Shown here: positions 34,820 to 46,623 of the stretch, in pieces
How the letters are laid out: each line of letters starts with the position of its first letter
Position numbering within the stretch: position 1 is the first letter of the stretch
From: Isoperla grammatica
Taxonomy: Eukaryota > Arthropoda > Insecta > Plecoptera > Perlodidae
Assembly: GCA_945910005.1 (NCBI GenBank)
Contig: OX246745.1
Location: 39,460,419 to 39,524,418 of the forward strand
Reading direction: 5' to 3'
Length of the DNA stretch: 64,000 nucleotides
Notes under the pieces: generated by a model
Databases searched by the model: none
What the model saw: only the letters and a program-made list of their open reading frames with translations
What the model was told of the DNA's origin: nothing
Program-made: the position numbers and the translations under genes

Positions 34820-37800
34820 GTCTAGTAAGCCCGGCCATGTGTAGTGAGTATAGTAGTGAGTGTGCAATGCTAAGCTGCTTCTGTAAGCCAGGCTGTCAGT
34901 CTAGTAATCCCGGACATGTGTAGTGAGTTTAGTAGTGAGTGTGCAATGCTACGCTGCTTCTGTGAGCCAGGCTGTCAGTCTAGTAAGCCCGGACATGTGT
35001 AGTGAGTATAGTAGTGAGTGTGCAATGCTACGCTGCTTCTGTCAGCCAGGCTGTCAGTCTAGTAAGCCCGGACATGTGTAGTGAGTATAGAAGTGAGTGT
35101 GCAATGCTACGCTGCTTCTGTCAGCCAGGCTGTCAGTCTTGTAAGCCCGGCCATGTGTAGTGAGTATAGTAGTGACTGTGCAATGCTACGCTGCTTCTGT
35201 GAGCCAGGCTGTCAGTCTAGTAAGCCCGGCCATGTGTAGTGAGTATAGTAGTGAGTGTGCAATGCTACGCTGCTTCTGTGAGCCAGGCTGTCAGTCTAGT
35301 AAGCCCGGACATGTGTAGTGAGTATAGTAGTGACTGTGCAATGCTACGCTGCTTCTGTCAGCCAGGCTGTCAGTCTAGTAAGCCCGGACATGTGTAGTGA
35401 GTATAGTAGTGAGTGTGCAATGCTACGCTGCTTCTGTCAGCCAGGCTGTCAGTCTAGTAAGCCCGGACATGTGTAGTGAGTATAGTAGTGAGTGTGCAAT
35501 GCTACGCTGCTTCTGTCAGCCAGGCTGTCAGTCTAGTAAGCCCGGACATGTGTAGTGAGTATAGTAGTGAGTGAGTGTACAATGCTACGCTGCTTCTGTG
35601 GGCCAGGCTGTCAGTCTAGTAAGCCCGGACATGTGTAGTGAGTATAGTAGTGAGTGTGCAATGCTACGCTGCTTCTGTCAGCCAGGCTGTCAGTCTAGTA
35701 AGCCCGGACATGTGTAGTGAGTATAGTAGTGAGTGTGCAATGCTACGCTGCTTCTGTCAGCCAGGCTGTCAGTCTAGTAAGCCCGGACATGTGTAGTGAG
35801 TATAGAAGTGAGTGTGCAATGCTACGCTGCTTCTGTCAGCCAGGCTGTCAGTCTAGTAAGCCGTGCCATGTGTAGTGAGTATAGTAGTGAGTGTGCAATG
35901 CTACGCTGCTTCTGTCAGCCAGGCTGTCAGTCTAGTAAGCCCGGACATGTGTAGTGAGTACAGTAGTGAGTGTGCAATGCTACGCTGCTTCTGTCAGCCA
36001 GGCTGTCAGTCTAGTAAGCCCGGACATGTGTAGTGAGTATAGTAGTGAGTGAGTGTACAATGCTACGCTGCTTCTGTCAGCCAGGCTGTCAGTCTAGTAA
36101 GCCCGGACATGTGTAGTGAGTATAGTAGTGAGTGTGCAATGCTACGCTGCTTCTGTCAGCCAGGCTGTCAGTCTAGTAAGCCCGGACATGTGTAGTGAGT
36201 ATAGTAGTGAGTGTGCAATGCTACGCTGCTTCTGTCAGCCAGGCTGTCAGTCTAGTAAGCCCGGCCATGTGTAGTGAGTATAGTAGTGAGTGTGCAATGC
36301 TACGCTGCTTCTGTCAGCCAGGCTGTCAGTCTAGTAAGCCCGGACATGTGTAGTGAGTATAGTAGTGAGTGTGCAATGCTACGCTGCTTCTGTCAGCCAG
36401 GCTGTCAGTCTAGTAAGCCCGGACATGTGTAGTGAGTATAGCAGTGAGTGTGCAATGCTACGCTGCTTCTGTGAGCCAGGCTGTCAGTCTAGTAAGCCCG
36501 GACATGTGTAGTGAGTATAGTAGTGAGTGTGCAATGCTACGCTGCTTCTGTCAGCCAGGCTGTCAGTCTAGTAAGCCCGGACATGTGTAGTGAGTACAGT
36601 AGTGAGTGTGCAATGCTACGCTGCTTCTGTCAGCCAGGCTGTCAGTCTAGTAAGCCCGGCCATGTGTAGTGAGTATAGTAGTGAGTGTGCAATGCTACGC
36701 TGCTTCTGTCAGCCAGGCTGTCAGTCTAGTAAGCCCGGCCATGTGTAGTGAGTATAGTAGTGAGTGTGCAATGCTACGCTGCTTCTGTGAGCCAGGCTGT
36801 CAGTCTAGTAAGCCCGGACATGTGTAGTGAGTGTAGTAGTGAGTGAGTGTGCAATGCTACGCTGCTTCTGTGAGCCAGGCTGTCAGTCTAGTAAGCCCGG
36901 ACATGTGTAGTGAGTATAGTAGTGAGTGTGCAATGCTACGCTGCTTCTGTCAGCCAGGCTGTCAGTCTAGTAAGCCCGGACATGTGTAGTGAGTACAGTA
37001 GTGAGTGTGCAATGCTACGCTGCTTCTGTCAGCCAGGCTGTCAGTCTAGTAAGCCCGGCCATGTGAAGTGAGTATAGTAGTGAGTGTGCAATGCTACGCT
37101 GCTTCTGTGAGCCAGGCTGTCAGTCTAGTAAGCCCGGACATGTGTAGTAAATGTAGTAGTGAGTGAGTGTGCAATGCTACGCTGCTTCTGTCAGCCAGGC
37201 TCTCAGTCTAGTAAGCCCGGACATGTGTAGTGAGTATAGTAGTGAGTGTGCAATGCTACGCTGCTTCTGTCAGCCAGGCTGTCAGTCTAGTAAGCCCGGA
37301 CATGTGTAGTGAGTAAAGTAGTGAGTGTGCAATGCTACGCTGCTTCTGTCAGCCAGGCTGTCAGTCTAGTAAGCCCGGACATGTGTAGTGAGTATAGTAG
37401 TGAGTGTGCAATGCTACGCTGCTTCTGTAAGCCAGGCTGTCAGTCTAGTAAGCCCGGCCATGTGTAGTGAGTATAGCAGTGAGTGTGCAATGCTACGCTG
37501 CTTCTGTCAGCCAGGCTGTCAGTCTAGTAAGCCCGGACATGTGTAGTGAGTATAGTAGTGAGTGTGCAATGCTACGCTGCTTCTGTCAGCCAGGCTGTCA
37601 GTCTAGTAAGCCCGGACATGTGTAGTGAGTATAGTAGTGAGTGTGCAATGCTATGCTGCTTCTGTGAGCCAGGCTGTCAGTCTAGTAAGCCCGGCCATGT
37701 GTAGTGAGTATAGTAGTGAGTGTGCAATGCTACGCTGCTTCTGTGAGCCAGGCTGTCAGTCTAGTAAGCCCGGACATGTGTAGTGAGTAAAGTAGTGAGT

Positions 37801-37916
37801 GTGCAATGCTACGCTGCTTCTGTCAGCCAGGCTGTCAGTCTAGTAAGCCCGGCCATGTGTAGTGAGTATAGTAGTGAGTGTACAATGCTACGCTGCTTCT
37901 GTGAGCCAGGCTGTCA

Positions 37917-38323
37917 GTCTAGTAAGATATGACATGTGTAGTGAGTATAGTAGCGAGTGAGTGTGCAATGCTACGCTGCTTCTGTGAGCCAGGCTGTCAG
38001 TCTAGTAAGCCCGGACATGTGTAGTGAGTATAGTAGTGAGTGTGCAATGCTACGCTGCTTCTGTCAGCCAGGCTGTCAGTCTAGTAAGCCCGACCATGTG
38101 TAGTTAGTATAGTTGTGAGTGTACAATGCTACGCTGCTTCTGTGAGCCAGGCTGTCAGTCTAGTAAGATCGGACATGTGTAGTGAGTATAGTAGTGAGTG
38201 AGTGTGCAATGCTACGCTGCTTCTGTGAGCCAGGCTGTCAGTCTAGTAAGATCGTACATGTGTAGTGAGTATAGTAGCGAGTGAGTGTGCAATGCTACGC
38301 TGCTTCTGTCAGCCAGGCTGTCA
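37917..38323 (+). repeat. C-D cluster (copy 5, 407 bp)
   Basis: Landmark C is at 37924, 3489 bp after A at 34435 and 3857 bp before A at 41781. Confidence 0.9.
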
Positions 38324-41300
38324 GTCTAGTAAGCCCGGACATGTGTAGTGAGTATAGTAGTGAGTGAGTGTGCAATGCTACGCTGCTTCTGTCAGCCAGG
38401 CTGTCAGTCTAGTAAGCCCGGACATGTGTAGTGAGTATAGTAGTGAGTGTGCAATGCTACGCTGCTTCTGTGAGCCATGCTGTCAGTCTAGTAGGCCCGG
38501 ACATGTGTAGTGAGTATAGTAGTGAGTGTGCAATGCTACGCTGCTTCTGTCAGCCAGGCTGTCAGTCAAGTAAGCCCGGACATGTGTAGTGAGTACAGTA
38601 GTGAGTGTGCAATGCTTCGCTGCTTCTGTCAGCCAGGCTGTCAGTCTAGTAAGCCCGGACATGTGTAGTGAGTATAGTAGTGAGTGTACAATGCTACGCT
38701 GCTTCTGTCAGCCAGGCTGTGAGTCTAGTAAGCCCGGACATGTGTAGTGAGTATAGTAGTGAGTGTGCAATGCTACGCTGCTTCTGTCAGCCAGGCTGTC
38801 AGTCTAGTAAGCCCGGACATGTGTAGTGAGTATAGTAGTAAGTGTGCAATGCTACGCTGCTTCTGTCAGCCAGGCTGTCAGTCTAGTAAGCCCGGCCATG
38901 TGTAGTGAGTATAGTAGTGAGTGTGCAATGCTACGCTGCTTCTGTCAGCCAGGCTGTCAGTCTAGTAAGCCCGGACATGTGTAGTGAGTATAGTAGTGAG
39001 TGTGCAATGCTACACTGCTTCTGTGAGCCAGGCTGTCAGTCTAGTAAGCCCGGACATGTGTAGTGAGTATAGTAGTGAGTGTGCAATGCTACTCTGCTTC
39101 TGTGAGCCAGGCTGTCAGTCTAGTAAGCCCGGACATGTGTAGTGAGTATAGTAGTGAGTGTGCAATGCTACGCTGCTTTTGTGAGCCAGGCTGTCAGTCA
39201 AGTAAGCCCGGACATGTGTAGTGAGTATAGTAGTGAGTGTGCAATGCTACGCTGCTTCTGTGAGCCAGGCTGTCAGTCTAGTAAGCCCGGACATGTGTAG
39301 TGAGTATAGTAGTAAGTGTGCAATGCTACGCTGCTTCTGTCAGCCAGGCTGTCAGTCTAGTAAGCCCGGACATGTGTAGTGAGTATAGTAGTGAGTGAGT
39401 GTGCAATGCTACGCTGCTTCTGTGAGCCAGGCTGTCAGTCTAGTAGGCCCGGACATGTGTAGTGAGTAAAGTAGTGAGTGTGCAATGCTACGCTGCTTCT
39501 GTCAGCCAGGCTGTCAGTCTAGTAAGCCCGGACATGTGTAGTGAGTATAGTAGTAGGTGTGCAATGCTACGCTGCTTCTGTGAGCCAGGCTGTCAGTCTA
39601 GTAGGCCCCGACATGTGTAGTGAGTATAGTAGAGAGTGTGCAATGCTACGCTGCTTCTGTCAGCCAGGCTGTCAGTCTAGTAAGCCCGGACATGTGTAGT
39701 GAGTATAGTTGTGAGTGAGTGTGCAATGCTACGCTGCTTCTGTGAGCCAGGTTGTCAGTCTAGTAAGCCCGGACATGTGTAGTGAGTATAGTAGTAAGTG
39801 TGCAATGCTACGCTGCTTCTGTCAGCCAGGCTGTCAGTCTAGTAAGCCCGGACATGTGTAGTGAGTATAGTAGTGAGTGTGCAATGCTACGCTGCTTCTG
39901 TGAGACAGGCTGTCAGTCTAGTAGGCCCGGACATGTGTAGTGAGTATAGTAGTGAGTGTGCAATGCTACGCTGCTTCTGTCAGCCAGGCTGTCAGTCTAG
40001 TAAGCCCGGACATGTGTAGTGAGTATAGTAGTGAGTGTGCAATGCTACGCTGCTTCTGTGAGCCAGGCTGTCAGTCTAGTAAGCCCGGACATGTGTAGTG
40101 AGTATAGTAGTGAGTGAGTGTGCAATGCTACGCTGCTTCTGTCAGCCAGGCTGTCAGTCTAGTAAGCCCGGACATGTGTAGTGAGTATAGTAGTAAGTGT
40201 GCAATGCTACGCTGCTTCTGTGAGCCAGGCTGTCAGTCTAGTAAGCCCGGACATGTGTAGTGAGTATAGTAGTGAGTGAGTGTGCAATGCTACGCTGCTT
40301 CTGTGAGCCAGGCTGTCAGTCTAGTAAGCCCGGCCATGTGTAGTGAGTATAGTAGTGAGTGAGTGTGCAATGCTACGCTGCTTCTGTGAGCCAGGTTGTC
40401 AGTCTAGTAAGCCCGGACATGTGTAGTGAGTATAGTAGTGAGTGTGCATTGCTACGCTGCTTCTGTGAGCCAGGCTGTCAGTCTAGTAAGCCCGGACATG
40501 TGTAGTGAGTATAGTAGTGAGTGAGTGTGCAATGCTACGCTGCTTCTGTCAGCCAGGCTGTCAGTCTAGTAAGCCCGGACATGTGTAGTGAGTATAGTAG
40601 TGAGTGTGCAATGCTACGCTGCTTCTGTAAGCCAGGCTGTAAGTCTAGTAAGCCCGGACATGTGTAGTGAGTATAGTAGTGAGTGAGTGTGCAATGCTAC
40701 GCTGCTTCTGTGAGCCAGGCTGTCAGTCTAGTAGGCCCGGACATGTGTAGTGAGTATAGTAGTGAGTGTGCAATGCTACGCTGTTTCTGTGAGCCAGGCT
40801 GTCAGTCTAGTAGGCCCGGACATGTGTAGTGAGTATGGTAGTGAGTGTGCAATGCTACGCTGCTTCTGTAAGCCGGGCTGTCAGTCTAGTAAGCCCGGAC
40901 ATGTGTAGTGAGTATAGTAGTGAGTGAGTGTGCAATGCTACGCTGCTTCTGTGAGCCAGGCTGTCAGTCTAGTAAGCCCGGACATGTGTAGTGAGTATAG
41001 TAGTAAGTGTGCAATGCTACGCTGCTTCTGTCAGCCAGGCTGTCAGTCTAGTAAGCCCGGACATGTGTAGTGAGTATAGTAGTGAGTGAGTGTGCAATGC
41101 TACGCTGCTTCTGTCAGCCAGGCTGTCAGTCTAGTAAGCCCGGACATGTGTAGTGAGTATAGTAGTGAGTGTGCAATGCTACGCTGCTTCTGTCAGCCAG
41201 GCTGTCAGTCTAGTAAGCCCGGCCATGTGTAGTGAGTATAGTAGTGAGTGAGTGTGCAATGGTACGCTGCTTCTGTGAGCCAGGCTGTCAGTCTAGTAAG

Positions 41301-41780
41301 CCCGGACATGTGTAGTGAGTATAGTAGTGAGTGAGTGTGCAATGCTATGCTGCTTCTGTGAGCCAGGCTGTCAGTCTAGTAAGCCCGGACATGTGTAGTG
41401 AGTATAGTAGTGAGTGAGTGTGCAATGCTATGCTGCTTCTGTGAGCCAGGCTGTCAGTCTAGTAAGCCCGGACATGTGTAGTAAGTATAGTAGTGAGTGA
41501 ATGTGCAATGCTATGCTGCTTCTGTGAGCCAGGCTGTCAGTCTAGTAAACCCGGACATGTGTAGTGAGTATAGAAGTGAGTGTGCAATGCTACGCTGCTT
41601 CTGTCAGCCAGGCTGTCAGTCTAGTAAGCCCGGACATGTGTAGTGAGTAAAGTAGTGAGTGTGCAATGCAAAGCTGCTTCTGTGAGCCAGGCTGTCAGTC
41701 TAGTAAGCCCGGACATGTGTAGTGAGTATAGTAGTGAGTGAGTGTGCAATGCTACGCTGCTTCTGTCAGCCAGGCTGTCA

Positions 41781-42165
41781 GTCTGGTAAGCGGACATGTG
41801 TAGTGAGTATAGTAGTGAGTGTGCAATGCTACGCTGCTTCTGTGAGCCAGGCTGTCAGTCTAGTAAGCCCGGACATGTGTAGTGAGTATAGTAGTGAGTG
41901 TGCAATGCTACGCTGCTTCTGTCAGCCAGGCTGTAAGTCTAGTAAGCCCGGACATGTGTAGTGAGTATAGTAGTGAGTGTGCAATGCTACGCTGTTTCTG
42001 TAAGCCAGGCTGTCAGTCTAGTAAGCCCGGCCATGTGTAGTGAGTATAGTAGTGAGTGTGCAATGCTACGCTGCTTCTGTGAGCCAGGCTGTCAGTCTAG
42101 TAAGCCCGGACATGTGTAGTGAGTATAGTAGTGAGTGAGTGTGCAATTCTACGCTGCTTCTGTCA
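41781..42165 (+). repeat. A-B landmark block (copy 4)
   Basis: 77-mer A at 41781 and B junction at 42160. It is preceded by a CAAAGCTGC monomer, a state shared only with the copies at 46239, 55742 and 60200. Confidence 0.92.
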
Positions 42166-45100
42166 GTCTAGTAAGCCCGGCCATGTGTAGTGAGTATAGT
42201 AGTGAGTGTGCAATGCTACGCTGCTTCTGTAAGCCAGGCTGTCAGTCTAGTAATCCCGGACATGTGTAGTGAGTTTAGTAGTGAGTGTTCAATGCTACGC
42301 TGCTTCTGTGAGCCAGGCTGTCAGTCTTGTAAGCCCGGACATGTGTAGTGAGTATAGTAGTGAGTGTGCAATGCTACGCTGCTTCTGTCAGCCAGGCTGT
42401 CAGTCTAGTAAGCCCGGACATGTGTAGTGAGTATAGAAGTGAGTGTGCAATGCTACGCTGCTTCTGTCAGCCAGGCTGTCAGTCTTGTAAGCCCGGCCAT
42501 GTGTAGTGAGTATAGTAGTGACTGTGCAATGCTACGCTGCTTCTGTGAGCCAGGCTGTCAGTCTAGTAAGCCCGGCCATGTGTAGTGAGTATAGTAGTGA
42601 GTGTGCAATGCTACGCTGCTTCTGTGAGCCAGGCTGTCAGTCTAGTAAGCCCGGACATGTGTAGTGAGTATAGTAGCGACTGTGCAATGCTACGCTGCTT
42701 CTTTCAGCCAGGCTGTCAGTCTAGTACGCCCGGACATGTGTAGTGAGTATAGTAGTGAGTGTGCAATGCTACGCTGCTTCTGTCAGCCAGGCTGTCAGTC
42801 TAGTAAGCCCGGACATGTGTAGTGAGTATAGTAGTGAGTGTGCAATGCTACGCTGCTTCTGTCAGCCAGGCTGTCAGTCTAGTAAGCCCGGACATGTGTA
42901 GTGAGTATAGTAGTGAGTGAGTGTACAATGCTACGCTGCTTCTGTGGGCCAGGCTGTCAGTCTAGTAAGCCCGGACATGTGTAGTGAGTATAGTAGTGAG
43001 TGTGCAATGCTACGCTGCTTCTGTCAGCCAGGCTGTCAGTCTAGTAAGCCCGGACATGTGTAGTGAGTATAGTAGTGAGTGTGCAATGCTACGCTGCTTC
43101 TGTCAGCCAGGCTGTCAGTCTAGTAAGCCCGGACATGTGTAGTGAGTATAGAAGTGAGTGTGCAATGCTACGCTGCTTCTGTCAGCCAGGCTGTCAGTCT
43201 AGTAAGCCCGGCCATGTGTAGTGAGTATAGTAGTGAGTGTGCAATGCTACGCTGCTTCTGTCAGCCAGGCTGTCAGTCTAGTAAGCCCGGACATGTGTAG
43301 TGAGTACAGTAGTGAGTGTGCAATGCTACGCTGCTTCTGTCAGCCAGGCTGTCAGTCTAGTAAGCCCGGACATGTGTAGTGAGTATAGTAGTGAGTGAGT
43401 GTACAATGCTACGCTGCTTCTGTCAGCCAGGCTGTCAGTCTAGTAAGCCCGGACATGTGTAGTGAGTATAGTAGTGAGTGTGCAATGCTACGCTGCTTCT
43501 GTCAGCCAGGCTGTCAGTCTAGTAAGCCCGGACATGTGTAGTGAGTATAGTAGTGAGTGTGCAATGCTACGCTGCTTCTGTCAGCCAGGCTGTCAGTCTA
43601 GTAAGCCCGGCCATGTGTAGTGAGTATAGTAGTGAGTGTGCAATGCTACGCTGCTTCTGTCAGCCAGGCTGTCAGTCTAGTAAGCCCGGACATGTGTAGT
43701 GAGTATAGTAGTGAGTGTGCAATGCTACGCTGCTTCTGTCAGCCAGGCTGTCAGTCTAGTAAGCCCGGACATGTGTAGTGAGTATAGCAGTGAGTGTGCA
43801 ATGCTACGCTGCTTCTGTGAGCCAGGCTGTCAGTCTAGTAAGCCCGGACATGTGTAGTGAGTATAGTAGTGAGTGTGCAATGCTACGCTGCTTCTGTCAG
43901 CCAGGCTGTCAGTCTAGTAAGCCCGGACATGTGTAGTGAGTACAGTAGTGAGTGTGCAATGCTACGCTGCTTCTGTCAGCCAGGCTGTCAGTCTAGTAAG
44001 CCCGGCCATGTGTAGTGAGTATAGAAGTGAGTGTGCAATGCTACGCTGCTTCTGTCAGCCAGGCTGTCAGTCTAGTAAGCCCGGCCATGTGTAGTGAGTA
44101 TAGTAGTGAGTGTGCAATGCTACGCTGCTTCTGTGAGCCAGGCTGTCAGTCTAGTAAGCCCGGACATGTGTAGTGAGTGTAGTAGTGAGTGAGTGTGCAA
44201 TGCTACGCTGCTTCTGTGAGCCAGGCTGTCAGTCTAGTAAGCCCGGACATGTGTAGTGAGTATAGTAGTGAGTGTGCAATGCTACGCTGCTTCTGTCAGC
44301 CAGGCTGTCAGTCTAGTAAGCCCGGACATGTGTAGTGAGTACAGTAGTGAGTGTGCAATGCTACGCTGCTTCTGTCAGCCAGGCTGTCAGTCTAGTAAGC
44401 CCGGCCATGTGAAGTGAGTATAGTAGTGAGTGTGCAATGCTACGCTGCTTCTGTGAGCCAGGCTGTCAGTCTAGTAAGCCCGGACATGTGTAGTAAATGT
44501 AGTAGTGAGTGAGTGTGCAATGCTACGCTGCTTCTGTCAGCCAGGCTCTCAGTCTAGTAAGCCCGGACATGTGTAGTGAGTATAGTAGTGAGTGTGCAAT
44601 GCTACGCTGCTTCTGTCAGCCAGGCTGTCAGTCTAGTAAGCCCGGACATGTGTAGTGAGTAAAGTAGTGAGTGTGCAATGCTACGCTGCTTCTGTCAGCC
44701 AGGCTGTCAGTCTAGTAAGCCCGGACATGTGTAGTGAGTATAGTAGTGAGTGTGCAATGCTACGCTGCTTCTGTAAGCCAGGCTGTCAGTCTAGTAAGCC
44801 CGGCCATGTGTAGTGAGTATAGCAGTGAGTGTGCAATGCTACGCTGCTTCTGTCAGCCAGGCTGTCAGTCTAGTAAGCCCGGACATGTGTAGTGAGTATA
44901 GTAGTGAGTGTGCAATGCTACGCTGCTTCTGTCAGCCAGGCTGTCAGTCTAGTAAGCCCGGACATGTGTAGTGAGTATAGTAGTGAGTGTGCAATGCTAT
45001 GCTGCTTCTGTCAGCCAGGCTGTCAGTCTAGTAAGCCCGGACATGTGTAGTGAGTATAGTAGTGAGTGTGCAATGCTACGCTGCTTCTGTGAGCCAGGCT

Positions 45101-46238
45101 GTCAGTCTAGTAAGCCCGGCCATGTGTAGTGAGTATAGCAGTGAGTGTGCAATGCTACGCTGCTTCTGTCAGCCAGGCTGTCAGTCTAGTAAGCCCGGAC
45201 ATGTGTAGTGAGTATAGTAGTGAGTGTGCAATGCAACGCTGCTTCTGTCAGCCAGGCTGTCAGTCTAGTAAGCCCGGCCATGTGTAGTGAGTATGGTAGT
45301 GAGTGTGCAATGCTACGCTGCTTCTGTAAGCCGGGCTGTCAGTCTAGTAAGCCCGGACATGTGTAGTGAGTATAGTAGTGAGTGAGTGTGCAATGCTACG
45401 CTGCTTCTGTGAGCCAGGCTGTCAGTCTAGTAAGCCCGGACATGTGTAGTGAGTATAGTAGTAAGTGTGCAATGCTACGCTGCTTCTGTCAGCCAGGCTG
45501 TCAGTCTAGTAAGCCCGGACATGTGTAGTGAGTATAGTAGTGAGTGAGTGTGCAATGCTACGCTGCTTCTGTCAGCCAGGCTGTCAGTCTAGTAAGCCCG
45601 GACATGTGTAGTGAGTATAGTAGTGAGTGTGCAATGCTACGCTGCTTCTGTCAGCCAGGCTGTCAGTCTAGTAAGCCCGGCCATGTGTAGTGAGTATAGT
45701 AGTGAGTGAGTGTGCAATGGTACGCTGCTTCTGTGAGCCAGGCTGTCAGTCTAGTAAGCCCGGACATGTGTAGTGAGTATAGTAGTGAGTGAGTGTGCAA
45801 TGCTATGCTGCTTCTGTGAGCCAGGCTGTCAGTCTAGTAAGCCCGGACATGTGTAGTGAGTATAGTAGTGAGTGAGTGTGCAATGCTATGCTGCTTCTGT
45901 GAGCCAGGCTGTCAGTCTAGTAAGCCCGGACATGTGTAGTAAGTATAGTAGTGAGTGAATGTGCAATGCTATGCTGCTTCTGTGAGCCAGGCTGTCAGTC
46001 TAGTAAACCCGGACATGTGTAGTGAGTATAGAAGTGAGTGTGCAATGCTACGCTGCTTCTGTCAGCCAGGCTGTCAGTCTAGTAAGCCCGGACATGTGTA
46101 GTGAGTAAAGTAGTGAGTGTGCAATGCAAAGCTGCTTCTGTGAGCCAGGCTGTCAGTCTAGTAAGCCCGGACATGTGTAGTGAGTATAGTAGTGAGTGAG
46201 TGTGCAATGCTACGCTGCTTCTGTCAGCCAGGCTGTCA
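41781..46238 (+). repeat. Shortened HOR, 56 monomers (4458 bp), copy 1
   Basis: It runs from A to N (CAACGCT at 45233, 3452 bp after A) and then passes within 95 bp to M (45328), which lies 911 bp before the next A as in every HOR. The C-D arm is missing. Twelve GAGT insertions give 56x79 + 48 - 14 = 4458. The junction monomer is chimeric: GGCC (45278) comes from the N side and TATGGT (45295) from the M side. Private variants: GTAGCGACTG and GTCTTGTAAG near 42310. Confidence 0.92.
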
Positions 46239-46623
46239 GTCTGGTAAGCGGACATGTGTAGTGAGTATAGTAGTGAGTGTGCAATGCTACGCTGCTTCTG
46301 TGAGCCAGGCTGTCAGTCTAGTAAGCCCGGACATGTGTAGTGAGTATAGTAGTGAGTGTGCAATGCTACGCTGCTTCTGTCAGCCAGGCTGTAAGTCTAG
46401 TAAGCCCGGACATGTGTAGTGAGTATAGTAGTGAGTGTGCAATGCTACGCTGTTTCTGTAAGCCAGGCTGTCAGTCTAGTAAGCCCGGCCATGTGTAGTG
46501 AGTATAGTAGTGAGTGTGCAATGCTACGCTGCTTCTGTGAGCCAGGCTGTCAGTCTAGTAAGCCCGGACATGTGTAGTGAGTATAGTAGTGAGTGAGTGT
46601 GCAATTCTACGCTGCTTCTGTCA
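46239..46623 (+). repeat. A-B landmark block (copy 5)
   Basis: 77-mer A at 46239 and B junction at 46618. It lies 4458 bp after the previous A. Confidence 0.92.

Larger units (their letters stand above)
34435..41780 (+). repeat. Canonical 92-monomer HOR, copy 2 (7346 bp)
   Basis: C lies at 37924 and M at 40870. I counted 23 GAGT-inserted monomers. With the 12-bp deletion in B and the 2-bp deletion in A, the length fits 92 monomers exactly (92x79 + 92 - 14). This is the best reference copy of the HOR. It is nearly identical to 27087-34434. Confidence 0.93.
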
